64,000 bases of DNA from Parus major. Lineage: Eukaryota > Chordata > Aves > Passeriformes > Paridae. The stretch is taken from positions 24,709,995-24,773,994 of the forward strand of contig NC_031776.1 in the NCBI RefSeq assembly GCF_001522545.3. The letters run 5' to 3'. The notes under the pieces were generated by a model, which was given only the letters and a program-made list of their open reading frames with translations, was not told where the DNA came from and did no database searches. Below are positions 48,629 through 60,604 of this stretch, piece after piece (positions within the stretch are counted from its first letter, which is position 1; each line of letters opens with the position of its first letter). The position numbers were made by a program, and so were the translations under genes.

Positions 48629-49564
48629 AGCAAGTTTGTTCCTTTTTCACATCAGCTGTCCCTCAGCCTTCATCCCCTCTCCATGCCATGGCATTCTTGT
48701 TGGCCTTAGCTTTCTCTTGGCTCTCACTCATGCAGCACCACCTTCCTTAGAGCTTGACATGACTGAGTAAATCAGAAGCTCCTTGCCCTGGGCATCTGCC
48801 AGCTCAGCTGAGGTCCCAGGGCTGCACCTGTAGATCGTTAGGGTTTTCTCATCCTGTTCCATTTACAAAGGAAAATCCAATCTTTCCTGGCCTTGCTCGC
48901 TAGGCACCTGCCCTCCTTCCAGTTTTGTTGCACTTCAGTGTTGTGGGCGTGAGGCACTTACCTAGAGGGTAGACATCCATCCTGCTCAGGAACTAATTTT
49001 GAACTGGTTTCATGTGTATTGAAGCTAAGGATAGGTCTACTGCAACTTATTTGATCAGAAGTCTAGCATCAGAATGGTGTTCCTGAACTCTGGTTATTTT
49101 CTCTGTGAAGATAATGTTTTATCCTCATGCCCTTCCACCCTGCTGTCCTCCCTGTTAGTGGCAACTCTCTTTGCTCATTTGTGGGAAATCCATCTCACCT
49201 GCACAACTGCTGCCTATCTGTCCATATCAGAATGGAAAATGATGTTTCAAAATCTTGGGCATCACTGCTTTGCTACAAAGTATGCTTGCTGACTTAGTAC
49301 TGGTCTATGTGCATTGCCAGGCGTCTTTCCTTCTCCACCTCAACTTTGTTTATTCCAGATACTAATCCTTCTCCCTTAACTACTAGTGTCCTATGGCAGG
49401 AGCAGAGACCAACTACAGAATCAACAGGACTAAGGGACAGTGTATCACTGAATAACTTCAAAGTCCTAAGATCAAGTTACCACTTTCCCCTCTCATCTCC
49501 ACCCCGGGAGGTTGTTGCTTCTTTTATAGAAGGCTGTTTTCCCTCAATACCCATACATCAGGTG

Positions 49565-49935
49565 AATCATGGAATCACAGAATGATTTGAGTTGGAAAAG
49601 GCAGTTAAAGATCAGCTAGTTCTACTCCTCTGCAATGGGCAGGGACATCTTTCACAAGGACAGGTTGTTCAAAGTCCCATCCAACCTGGCCTTGAGCAAT
49701 TTCTGTGATGGGGTCTCCACAACTTCTGTGGATAGCATGTTCCAGTATCTTCATACCCACATAGTGAAGAATTTCTTTCTTATATCGAATCCAAATCTAC
49801 CCAGTTTCATTTTGAAACCTTTTCCCCTTGTCCTGTTACTACAGACCCTGAAAAACAGTCTTTCTCCATTTTTCTTATAAGCCTCCTTCATACATTGAAA
49901 GGCTGTAATAAAATCACCAAGGAGCAGGTCCTCGT
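49565..49935 (-). mobile_element. CR1 LINE, 5'-truncated 3' part
   Basis: The sense strand is minus and the 3' tail is at about 49565 ('aatcatggaatcacagaatg'). The block continues with 'gttggaaaaggcag', 'gcaatgggcagggacatc', 'ccatccaacctggccttgag', 'ctccacaacttctgtgg' and 'cccttgtcctgttactac', all close to CR1. The minus frame still reads 'NRTRGKGFKMKLGRF' and 'DIRKKFFTMWV', the conserved CR1 ORF2 C-terminus. It is interrupted before the true terminus, so the copy is dead. Similarity ends at about 49935. A plus-strand frame (49635-49880) is only the antisense of this element. Confidence 0.93.
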
Positions 49936-52264
49936 GGCCAGATTTTTCTGTGACTGATGGCCACAGATAATGAACAACAGATAAAACCCTCTCCTCTCCA
50001 CCCCATGGCTCAGATTTGAGACAGTCTGTACATGTAAGCCTTTTAATATGAAACAACAAGACTAGGCTTCAAAAAGGTGGGTAGGTGGAAAGCTAGGCAT
50101 GATCACAGAGTAACAGCTCAATTTCTTGAAGACTTTTATCTCACATCTGGGTGTGTTTTCTTTTTTTGCTACAATATGTAAATTCTATCTCAATCTGGGA
50201 AATTAGGCTAAGGAATAGTATTGCAAAGCAAGATAAAGTTGTGTTCTCTTCCTTAGTGTTATACCATTTGTATAGTGCTTTCTTAGCTGTAAAATATGCA
50301 GAACAAATTTTAGCAACAAGATTTAGCTCTAAAACATACAGCCACAGGCTGTCTCACCTTCTAGTTGTTTGAAGCCTAATTAATGATCTCCAGTTTTTCC
50401 ATTTACAAATCACAAAATCTCTGCACTGTCAAAGTACATGCATTCTTTGTGGAAGTGTTTATTAAAAAAACCCAAAGAGTGCGATACATTTGGATCTGTC
50501 ACAAGGGCCACTTTGACCCACTGACTTTCTCATAAAAATACCTATTGGCCAAAGGTAAATTATCAAGCCCAGAAATTCTTTTGGGAAATGTTTCTTACAC
50601 TGACATTTGAGGCATTGATCTATCTTGGGGTGAGAGGAATGAGAATTCCAGCAGGACTGAGTGAAACAGCTTTCTCTTATTTTCTGAAATGAGGGGCCAG
50701 GATAAGATGAATACAGAAGAAATTATAAACATATATTGTCCAGTTCCTCAAGACTGTGAAATAATGCCCAAATTCTGTTGCAGCACACGTACACCGAAAA
50801 GTACAAAATGTTTCTAGTTCTTAGATTACTCCACAGAGAGGTGGAAATCTCTTAAGATTCACATAGTTTTTCTGTCCGTGGGGAATGGATCCATTTGTTG
50901 CAGAACACAACCTTTGAGGTTCTCTTGACTATATTTCAGTGTTCTTGAAATAAAAAACAATGGGCTTTACTCATATTTCATTGTTATTGCTACACCTGAG
51001 TCAGGTAAAGGGTTGTATTCTCATTGTCTCAATTGAATACACAAATAAAGAAGTTCAAAATGAGGAAACACTAATAGAAGTGATTTCCTATCAGTCAAAT
51101 GCCATTGTTTGAGTTGAATTACATGCTGATGTAATGATGCTGGCTCCCTTCCCTCAGTTGTCAACATCAGGAGTCCTGGAAGGTGTTTCTCTGACTTTCC
51201 CAAGTCCAAGTTTTGAGTAACTCTGTTTTTTTTAATTGTTGTTATTTTTTTATTATTTTTTTAGTTCAAGACTGTTTTCAACTGGAAAAAGAATTCACAG
51301 CACTTGTTGCAAATGCATTAACTAAAACCATATATCACAAATTACTTCAGTTTTTCATAGTGAAGACCTGTGTGGTGTCTTCCACATTTTTTCAATGCTG
51401 GGGTTCTGTCCACGAATACACCAATATCCTCATTTATCTGCTGGTGAGTCTTATCTCCTAGAGCCACTGCTGTCAAAGCTTTATCAATGTTACCTCAATA
51501 TAAGACTTTGTAGAATTGTCAGAGAGTGAGAAATTACAGTAACTGGTAAAATAAATCCTCAGTGCAGGGTAAACACAAAAAAAAGCCCCACCAACATCAT
51601 CCTTCCTCCATCCTTGGATTTGGGATGCCTGAATGGGAGACAGAAGAAAGGACTGGTCCCTTAGCAGGCCCTTATCAAAAAAGTCAGGTACTCCCTGCGA
51701 ACTTAATCAGGTCCTGTGGCAATTCTTTACCTGCCTGCAAACAGGATCCCTGTTTTATTCAGGGAGTGAGGTAGCTGCAAACTCTCCCACTATTTACACT
51801 GAACTGCAGCACAGCGAAGCAGAGCAGAGGAGCTTGACACAGGAGATAGATGAGATATACGAATATTTCTCCCACACACAAATGAAGGCAGCAAATTCAG
51901 CTGCAATATGCAGCATCAGGATATTTATTGCTTGCAGGTGTTCATGAAAATATATGAGAATCCCATGAGGTTCACAGATTTTAGAAGGAATTATTGTGCA
52001 CCTGGAAATTTGTTCTGCAAAGTGTGGTATTTGTTTCCTGTTGTTATTTGCTGTCCATTCTTTCCTAGTCAACATGCATTATTCATGGTTGTACTTGTAG
52101 GAGAGCCAAATTCTACAGATAGTCTTCATCAACAAGAGGGAACAATTCAGATAGAAAATCCTCCTTGGGAAAGAATAACTTGTTTGTTTAAGAGATCCAG
52201 TACAGAGTGGATTTACCTTTTGGAGCTTTTCTTTTAATACTAAATTTCTCTAACCTATCTCCAG
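49936..52264. other. Non-coding stretch, no gene seen
   Basis: Unique AT-rich sequence. Overlapping frames of 104 and 109 codons (51633-51947, 51908-52237) and an opposing one of 93 codons (52075-51794) are unrecognisable and mutually exclusive. I judge them chance. No repeat family was seen. Confidence 0.55.
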
Positions 52265-52371
52265 GAAAAAAAAAGAAACAAAAAAACAAACAAAAAAACC
52301 AAACACCTAAAAAACCCCAAAACAAACAACAACAACAAAACCCAAAAGCACCCTCAAACCAAACCAAAAAA
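52265..52371. repeat. A/C-only low-complexity tract (about 107 bp)
   Basis: The plus strand is almost entirely A with C, built from irregular AAAC, AAC and AACCC words. It has only two T and three G residues, so it is strongly strand-asymmetric. It is the longest simple tract in the window. Confidence 0.9.
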
Positions 52372-53282
52372 GTCAGGTGAAGCCAGTATCTTTAATGTAT
52401 TTCACATATATTTACCACATGGAACATCAAGCTTGTACTTGGTCTATTGTGCTAAGACACCCTTTATTAAAGTTTTTTGGAAGCTGTGTACAATTCCCTT
52501 TCCTTGAAGTTTTTTTTTAAGTGCAGTGTGTGTGCTTCCCTCTCTTCTGAGCAAGCTGAAGCTCGCCCATGGTGAGCCCATCCTCACACATCAAGAGTCC
52601 ACAGGTCACAAATCCATCCAGCTCACAGCACAGCACAGGCCAGTTCTGCCAGCACAGTGCACCACATGCTACTGCACAAGGCTGAGCAGAAGACACTGAA
52701 ATGACAAAAGCAGTGGTCAAAACTATGACAGATCATACAGATTTAACGTGACTTTTTGGCAGGTGGCAGGATTCACAGCAGATCCTCAGGAGCCATTAGT
52801 GTGGTCACAGGGGTGCCTGCCATGCCTGTGTTTTGGCTGCAATTCTGCATGCATCAATTCCCTTCAGCCTTTAGGAAAAGAGGCAATGATGCTCCTGGAG
52901 CTGGTTGGCCAGACAGAGGAGAAACATTTTTGCAAATATTTAAAATTCACACCAGCTTTCCTAAAAGTAGGACAAAGGAAAAAAGTGACTGCAAATAGAT
53001 GGAAAACAAATCAGATAACAGCCCATAGACTGCTGATGTCACTAAAACACTAATACTGACACGATTTTTGTAAAGTAATGCTTGCAGAGAATAAAGGATT
53101 AAGCCTCTAAATATTAATAAAGCATTTCAGATTTTCACTTTTTTTTTCAGTACTATTCTGTACTGAAATGTGAGTTTTCAAAATTTAACAAAGATCGAAA
53201 TAATTGTGTGAAATGATGTGCATTTTCTTAGTGTTTCTGTAAAATGTATTGCTGCTCTCTCCAGTCATGTCTAATAGCTCAT
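52372..53282. other. Non-coding stretch, no gene seen
   Basis: Unique sequence up to the LTR. The frames at 52748-53053 (101 codons) and 52756-52998 (80 codons) overlap in different phases and have no recognisable domain. Confidence 0.55.
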
Positions 53283-53698
53283 TGTATTGGGTCTACACAG
53301 CAAAGTTTTGGTGGCAGGAGGGCTACAGGGATGATCCATGATGGAGCAGAGTAAGAGTGAGAGCCCTGCCCTTGAGGAGGATGGAGCTGCTGGGGGAGAG
53401 GGAGAAAAAATTGTGAGTGAAGCTGTGCCCAGGAAGATAGCAGGAGTAAGGGAAAGGTATTTAAAGATTTGATTTTTTTTCTCATTATCCTACTCTGATT
53501 AGATTAGCAACAAATTCAATTAATTTTCCCCAAGTCAGGTCTGCTTTGTGGTAACTGGTGAATCTCTCCCTACCTTTATCTCAACTCACAAACCTTTTGC
53601 TACACTTCCAGTAACAAAAATAAAAACAAAGGAGCTATTTGAAAATAAAGGATAAAGCAGCTTTGGTGGCACCTGGTGTCCAGCCATGGTTAACCCAC
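53283..53698 (+). mobile_element. Solo LTR-like remnant of avian ERVL type
   Basis: The block begins with TGTATTGGGTCTAC and 'caaagttttggtggcagg', then 'gggctacagggatg'. It later shows 'tatttaaagatttg', 'tctcattatcctactctgat', 'ttccccaagtcaggtctg', 'gtgaatctctccctacc' and 'gcagctttggtggcacctgg', ending near 'gttaacccac'. This order follows the long ERVL-type avian LTR I remember. The copy is only about 415 bp, so a large central part is missing. The polyadenylation-signal region is decayed ('aacaaattcaattaa'). No retroviral coding sequence adjoins it, so it is a solo LTR, probably left by recombination. A weak flanking match (ctcat / ctcaa) could be a worn target-site duplication. Assignment is from memory of the family. 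Confidence 0.65.
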
Positions 53699-54251
53699 CT
53701 CAATTGTTTATAGATCAGTCAATGCCTAGTCACGACTAAAATTGTACTGTAGAGGACAGAAAACTCTGCACTGCTAACAAAACATTTCCTTCTTATCATA
53801 TTAGTTAAATGATTATAATTACAAAATAGAGCTCTTTTACCCTCTTACTGCACAAGAGGAACAAGACAGCTTGACATAATGGAAGCAAATTATTAATGAA
53901 GGAATATAAAGAACATTTTGCATGCTGGCCTTTTCCAGAGAACAGTGGGGAGTTAAATGCAAAATAGCATTTCGTTAGAGGAAGCAAAATTCTCTGTTAA
54001 GCCTCTGTGTTTTCATTCAATTTTATATACCATACCATTATACTTGAAGCTCTATGCTGCTAGCCCTTAAGCCTTCATCTGAATAAATCTCAGATCCATA
54101 AAAGGATATGGTCAGAAATCCTGTCAGCTTTTCTAGAGCCATTAAATATAGTTCAGCTTGTCCTTCTCTTTCTCTTCCTATTGTTTTCAACACAAGTTCT
54201 TCTATTTTCCTTTTGAATTAGGGGGCAGCAGTCTCACTTATCTTTTCGTGA
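53699..54251. other. Non-coding stretch leading to the longest ORF
   Basis: Unique AT-rich DNA. At its end, a pyrimidine-rich run 'ttcttctattttccttttg' runs into 'aattag' at 54221 and resembles a 3' splice site. Confidence 0.5.
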
Positions 54252-54788
54252 ATGAGGGAGAGCATTTCCATTCACTGGAATTCAACACCCATTTTTATAC
54301 ATCAGTCTCTCAACTCTGATCTCCTCTCCAGTTTCATAACTTATGAGAAAAACAATTATTCCATAACTACATTTCTTTCACTAGCATGGCAAAATAGGTT
54401 GGAGGCATGTTTGCAGTCTGTTAAAGGAAAGGTAAGACTGCCCCAGTCTGAGAACACATGGCAAAATGACAACTTTAATTTTAAACACTTTACACCTCTA
54501 GTAGCAGTGCCTTATCAGATCTCAGAAAATAGTTATCTGATGGGTGTTTCTTCTTATGCTAGAACACATCTTTCAATACCAGGCCCCTCTTGGAACTCCT
54601 GCTCCCTGATAAATGACCAGCAGGCGCTACAAAAATATCCCTGCTTCTCTCCTCTGTTATTCTTACAATTTAGACAGGGTGATAACAGTCTCTCCAAACA
54701 GCTTCGCTTTTCTATCTGGAGAGACAGTCCAGGCCTCCATACTCAAAGCAAATCATGTTTGGACAAAGGCAGCCTTGAAATACACTAG
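54252..54788 (+). other. Longest ORF of the window (178 codons), no recognised product
   Basis: The frame opens at ATG 54252, immediately after an in-frame TGA (54249-54251), and stops at 54788. The translation has no signal peptide, membrane helix or domain that I recognise, and its composition (many S, N, Q, F, L) looks like translated AT-rich DNA. The start context is weak, with T at -3. A plausible splice acceptor lies at 54221 and a donor-like 'ggaaag|gtaaga' at 54431/54432. An exon 54222-54431 would carry stops in every frame unless translation began at 54252. By a rough stop-frequency estimate, an ORF this long is somewhat unlikely by chance in one 64 kb window, but not remarkable across a genome. 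I do not call it a gene. Confidence 0.12.
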
Positions 54789-54815
54789 AGTAATTAGATT
54801 AATTAGCAAATCAAC
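54789..54815. promoter_or_regulatory. Paired homeodomain-type sites
   Basis: Two TAATTAG words sit 10 bp apart (TAATTAGATTAATTAGC, 54791-54807), followed by AAATCAAC. Paired TAAT cores at this spacing are a common arrangement for homeodomain dimers, but AT-rich DNA produces them by chance. Confidence 0.2.
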
Positions 54816-57077
54816 AGACTTTGAAAAGCTTGCAGTAGAAAGCTTTGTCTCCATCCCCAGACAAAACCCACAATACACCTAAAAGCTTTGCTGCATTTGA
54901 ATGTGAATCCATTAGTAGCAGTAGGGTATTTCTTTAGCAAGCAATTTGAAATTAGGACTGTACTGGAGTAGGTGTAAATATATTGACAACAGATTGTGCT
55001 GAAGATTTTCTAATTTAAATAGATAAAGGGTGAGAAATAAACCAGAACTCAGAAACCCAGAGTTGCTTAGAACACAGGTCAGAAACAGAGCTAGAAGCAA
55101 TATCAGATGCTTTGAACCCCAATCTAGTTATTCTCTTAATCCTTATTTCTTCCTTAGTCCTTTAGACAGAAATAAAAATAGTAACAACAGTAATATTTTC
55201 CTTACTCATTGAGGAAAAAACCCACAACCTCACGTAATTTTTTATTCCATTTGCTTACATGGCTGATATTTGCATAGTTAAACCCTCTTCCTCATAAATA
55301 TTACTTCACATGCCTAACTAAGAATTATTTTGTGATAAAATTGCCTAAACTTCCTCATCATTAACTTCTTTAAATTATACTGTCTGAAGATGTTTATGGA
55401 TTTGCTAAGCAATCTACTGTGGAGCACAAACTGCAAACCAAAGTGAAATTGAGTTCCCAACTGACTTTGAAGGTAATTAATGATTTAACTGCACAACTGT
55501 TAGCAGATCTATAATGCAACTTAAAAGCTAATTGAGAGCTGTACAGCCAAAGGAAAGAGGAAAGCCTAGTGCAGCCACAGTACTCCTCTGAGTAGTATTT
55601 GGTCAGCCTGCTGTCAGAGAAAGTGGAAAAATAGATATCCCTATACCTTATAAAAATAAAGATACGATACAAAAATATGTGTTAGCTTTGGGGAATTGGC
55701 ATTTTATGATCACCTCATTAAGAGGGCAAGTTTCTAGCAGAGCACTGCATTCCACAACTTCCCCTTCTCCCTGACCAGTAGCATTAACATGCTCCATTTC
55801 TCTCACCGCTCATAATGCATCAAAATCCACCCCAGAAGATTAGCTGCCCAGAAGAGCCAGGAAATGCTTTTCACTGCCATTTTATAGCCCAGTTATCTTA
55901 ATTAGTCCCAGTTGACTGAGGAAGCCCAGAAATAAGACAGTAGATTGGGTTGAAATGAGACAGTAGATTGGATTGTGCTTTTACCTGGAGGAACTTTTCC
56001 AGATTCTGGCAGCTGCTACAGAATCTTTAAGCACCAACAGCTCTTTTGCCACCTTACATCTGAACAAGTGTTAATCTTTTCACAGTATGTGTGAGTATTT
56101 AGCATCCTACCACAGCCAAGAAAGTGAATAGTGATTTAAGCTGTACAAGGATATGCTCACTCCAGCAGTCAACAATCTGGAAGGAAGGCCATAGATTAGA
56201 TTTACCAGAGGAAGTGTGTGCCTAAATCTCACTGTCATAGCCCTCAAGCCCTATGACATACACAGAATACACAGATCCTGAAAATTTAGATTAATAAGTA
56301 TTAGTAAAGGTGCTAAGGCCAACTGTGTAAAACTTGGTAGTATTGGAGCCCTATGCCCCTTATGTAGATAAAGGGTCACCCAGAGATGATGGAGATCCTT
56401 GGTTCCCTCTCTGAAAGGACACAAACTGCACCATCAGCTCCTGCCAAGGGACCAGCAATAACCTGTACCTCACACATTGTGCTAAGAGTACATTGGGAAA
56501 GTGAGAACATGTATGTGCTAACACTCCTGCAGACAAGGAATTTCAGCTTTAACCTATTCCCTCCTGGCAGCTGCACTACCCAGCCCTCCGTGCAACCACT
56601 GCAGCTCTCTCTGCCCATATCTCACTGGCCAGAGTGGATACAAGTGTGTCAGTACGAGGGCTGGCCACAGACCTGACACCTATTTGCTGTGTCCCCACAG
56701 GTATAAGGCATGTGATGTTCATGTCTGAGAACATTCCCTCCTCAGCATCTTCTCTTGTCTGCTTTTGGTGCCTTCCCACTCCCTGTGCTGGCACTGACAG
56801 AAATGTCCCTTAGCAGAGGCTGCTCCCACACATTTACTGGTGATGTTGATTAGGGCTCCATATTCTATTATACAACAAAGCCTCTGAGGATGAGTTCCAT
56901 CAGGAACACTGAGTCTACCTGTACTTACTTTAGTATTTTTTTTTACGGTTAGCCGTAAGTTTTTCCTTTCACCATAGACTTTTCCTGGTTTGAAAAATCC
57001 ATTATAAACCATGGAAGTGTTACATGTGTAAACAGAAGGACACAAGTCTATATACAGTGGTCCACAGTATCCAATAT
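54816..57077. other. Non-coding stretch, no gene seen
   Basis: AT-rich unique DNA. It contains an 18-bp direct repeat at 55935-55975. Opposed frames at 56376-56618 (minus) and 56386-56676 (plus), plus 57045-56719 (minus, 108 codons), are unrecognisable. A slightly GC-richer part at about 56390-56700 has no signature. Confidence 0.55.
55935..55975. repeat. 18-bp direct repeat, 23-bp period
   Basis: 'agacagtagattgggttg' (55935-55952) recurs as 'agacagtagattggattg' (55958-55975) with one mismatch. They are separated by 5 bp ('aaatg'). Confidence 0.9.
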
Positions 57078-57115
57078 ATATTTTTGCTGGCTTCTTTTGA
57101 AACCAGCAAAAATAT
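57078..57115. repeat. Inverted repeat, 13-bp perfect stem
   Basis: ATATTTTTGCTGG (57078-57090) pairs exactly with CCAGCAAAAATAT (57103-57115). Inside, after one C-A mismatch, TTC pairs with GAA around a TTTT loop. This gives a 16-bp-paired hairpin with one mismatch. It could be a foldback in a transcript or simple chance in AT-rich DNA. Confidence 0.85.
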
Positions 57116-57287
57116 TCTTTTGATAAAGGACAGAACTGGCTTTTTGCAATTAGAAGCAGTATTTAAAGATTTGTCCTCTAGTCAGGTGACAGCTTCTGGG
57201 AAGTTTTAGGAGAAAGACCTGTCTGCCTGATCTATTTGGTTGAAATTCATCATAAGTTCAAAAGGTACTGGGGGTGATGATTTATTA
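57116..57287. other. Unique sequence, nothing seen
   Basis: A short non-coding interval between the hairpin and the AAAAC repeat, with no motif of note. Confidence 0.5.
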
Positions 57288-57289
57288 CA

Positions 57290-57337
<48 letters not shown>

Positions 57338-57360
57338 CCCCAAACCCCAAAAAACAAAAC
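57288..57360. repeat. (CAAAA)n repeat with A/C-rich end
   Basis: Six or seven CAAAA units (57296-57330), then CAAA units, an A run and 'aaccccaaaccccaaaaa' to 57360. The plus strand is A/C only, like the tract at 52265-52371. The minus-strand frame across it (57397-57206) is phenylalanine- and valine-rich for this reason. Confidence 0.95.
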
Positions 57361-60300
57361 TATATGAAGAGAGAACACAGATTTTCAATACAAACACTAA
57401 AACACTGAAACCTATGCTGCATCAAAATCTTGGCCTTGCTAAAGTCAAAAATTACTGTATTTCAATCCTGACAGTGTTTTTTACCTTACATGTTCTATGA
57501 GCCAGCCTATGGAATTGTATATCAAAAAGACAGCTATTTGTTTTGGTAATAAAAAAGAAAGGAGATACCAGTAAATCCATCAGCATTCTTCCCCTCCCTG
57601 ATGAATATATTCTCCACAGTCCCAGCCTCTGAAAGGTTAGCTGTCTCCTAAAGGCAGGATCAATGAAATCACAGCATGCAGCTTCCTACCTTCCTGTTTC
57701 ACCTAAAACAGTTTTATTTGGAGGGGAAAGGATCCTAAATTTTCTAAAATCAGCACTTCATTGTATATTTGAGCCCCATGGTTATGAGATAACTACAACT
57801 CTCCTTTGATTTGAACCTGAACTTTTCAAGCAGTCTTTTTGGTTATATGTCAATACATGTGCATGAGATAATCAAGCCAAAGTCTTTACATTCTCTAACA
57901 CAGTGCATAAATAACAATAAAAATTATTAATAACATGTCCCTCGCAGATCAGTTTGAAGAATCAGACCAATAGCTGTTTTCTTTTTAACTTGTTTCAAGA
58001 CATTTTGCAAGGCAGAATTACAGAGCTGGACAGAATGCAGAGAGAGACTGTGTGAACAGACAGATTGGCTAAAGGTACAGGTTGTTAATCCCCTAGAAAT
58101 GGCCTGTTATCACAGTTAAATCCCTCTCTTCAGGATAAAAAATAGAAAATGAGAGAACAACTCCTGTGCTTATGTTTGTGTTAATTTTTTTTGTTTAATT
58201 GTCATCTTGCAATACAAGTAATGCTTTCTACCCAAGACATTCTCAGGAGATAAAAAAGGTTCTTCCCTCCCCCCAGTCTTTTATTATCTGTGTCCTGACC
58301 AGAGCTGTTGAAATGAAACAGGTTTTAGAATGAAATGGCTTTAATTTTAATGCAGTTTGTTCAAAGCTTAGAAGTGCTGTTGCTGCTGCACAAGTGGAAG
58401 GAGAGCTAAGGAAGATACAATCTAATCAGGAATATTCCCTTTTGTACTTTCCCTATTGGCAGCATGGTTTTTAGATGAAAGAAGAAATCTTGCTTGCTCT
58501 GTTTGGAGCAAGGTGCTTGAAGAGAAGGAGAAATATTCTTCAGATCCCTGTCAAGAGAATAAGCAGTTTCATCATCTGCAGAATTCTGAGTCTCTCTGAA
58601 CAGTAAAAGTGAGTGTCTGCAGTAACAATATACTATCAAGGCATGTTACAGGTATCTGAGAGCTTTTAGTACATATACATGAATATAACTGTACCTGTAG
58701 AAAATACCAAAATACCAGAGGTGCCTATATAGAACAGTAGTTATGCAAAAGCTACTTATGTATTTTATTTGGTTTTTTTTTATGAACAGACTGCTCATTA
58801 ACTGCATAACAAAATGTCTGTTCAGAGTTTAAGATTTCACTACTTGCAGCCCTCTCTTTAGTGTGAAGTGTGGAGGGACAGTATGCAGAAATGGCATCGA
58901 TACAGTGACTATGTATAATCAATAGAATCAAGATGATGCTCACAGTGAGTTGGGATCTCAATGTATGAAATATTCAGCCTTACTGGATTTCTTACAGATG
59001 TACTTTAGATCCCAGATCAGCAACCAAAATTATCTTCCACGTCCTGACAAGTCTTGTCTCTTATTTACAGTCTCTCACGTACTCAAGTATCAACACAGTG
59101 TTATTGTAGTTACTCTAGGAAAGCTGTGTGTAACACTTGGTCATGCTGGGTCAGAGAATGTTATTAAACAATCAGAACCAAAATACTGGCATGAGAATAT
59201 CGACTTTCTCACATGTTGCTAATGCCTCAGCCCAGAGGTAAACCAGTGACAATGCCTATTTCAATTAAATCAGATATGTACGTAGCATTTTATTACCTTG
59301 CTGAGGAGGAATAAATACAGGCACGTTCTTTGGAACTTTGCTGATTCTAGGCCTGATATAGCATTTCTCCCTTTAAACAGCCATTGGGAACAATATGTTC
59401 TTATGATATTAATATAACCCATCTGCCAGTTGCATCAAGGCTGGCAAATTATCTCATAATTTTTCATCCTACATTGCAAGAAAAAAAGAGAAAAAGAAAC
59501 CCACCCCCAGTATTACTGAGATGCTGCAAAGCTGTGAAGGAAAATCTTGATGGGTACAAAGCAGCCCTTTTTTATGCTCTGAGCACAGACCTGCACTTCT
59601 GATTAATGCACAGATAAACCCCCCATATTGAAAATTCAGGACAAACAAATCTCTGCAGGCATTAATAGAGACAGTCACAACCACCCTCTTTCTGGGCCTG
59701 GCTGTGTTTTTGGAAAATTGAGCAGAGACTCCTTTTGGCCTTCCCTGTGACCTGCAGTTTACATTGCCCAAGCAGCCAGGTATTCCCACAGCTGTGATAG
59801 GCACAGCAAAGCTCTCCATTTTCCTAGGCAGGTTCTCCTCCATCCCAGGACAAAGGCTGCTTTACCCTACTCAACTGAGAGGGCACTATCGGTAGAGCTG
59901 TGCTGCTAAATGATATAAATAAAAAGAAAGCTCTACTTTCATAATCCTGGGATTAAGAATGTAAGAAGAGTCCATTCAAATCCATGCACAGGACAGCTGC
60001 ACCCCTCAGGGCTTTGCAGGCCAAGTGCAGCACTGCACTAATAAGTGGTGTTTAGAGTCAAATGGGTTTCATATGAACTGACTTAGGTACTCTGCTCTGC
60101 TAATTCCCTAAATTGTACTCCAGTTTGACCTTTCTCAGGAAAGACAGTTTCCAGCCTCTTGGTATCAGGTTTTCTTGAGGAGAAAAATCGTATTAATCTT
60201 CTCCATTGCTGTAACCCAAGGACAGAGAATGACTCGGTTGTGCTTACAGTTGTAAAAAATATCTGAAATGGTACCCCAATTTTTTTCTGCTTCAATAAAC

Positions 60301-60604
60301 ATGCAAAAGGCTGAAGCAGACATTTGAAATGTGATTCCCCAAAACTGAGACAATCTAGCAAGGAAAAGGCTGTTTCATATTATTCCCACTGTGGGCTTAC
60401 TTATTATACTGCTTATACTACTTATCAATCAAAATATTCTTGGAAAAGAAATACAGGAATATAAGAAAAATGTACTTTAATTATGTGCATGTATTCTATT
60501 CATGAAGAAGATTTTACATAAAAGTATCATTTGGTGTCAAGGGGGAAAAAACCTCATGAATAACTCTTGGCTGACCACCTGCAGAGTATGAGCTGAAGGT
60601 CCTT
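57361..60604. other. Non-coding stretch, no gene seen
   Basis: AT-rich unique sequence. The longest frame is 124 codons (59843-59469, minus), with no recognisable domain, and it overlaps a plus-strand frame. No repeat family was identified. Confidence 0.55.

Larger units (their letters stand above)
44291..49564. other. Non-coding stretch, no gene seen
   Basis: AT-rich unique sequence with (GTT)n at 46050-46070, (ATA)n at 47371-47386 and poly-A at 48616-48628. The 118-codon minus frame at 46171-45815 is low-complexity where it crosses the GTT array. The 93-codon plus frame at 44532-44813 is not recognisable. A slightly GC-richer patch at about 48640-48990 shows no signature. Confidence 0.55.

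Noticed and set aside
49635..50059. ORFs of 81 (plus) and 102 (minus) codons
   Set aside because: The minus frame is the decayed CR1 ORF2 C-terminus and the plus frame is its antisense. Neither is a host gene.
57206..57500. ORFs of 63 and 86 codons rich in Lys/Asn/Gln or Phe/Val
   Set aside because: They are translations of the CAAAA repeat.
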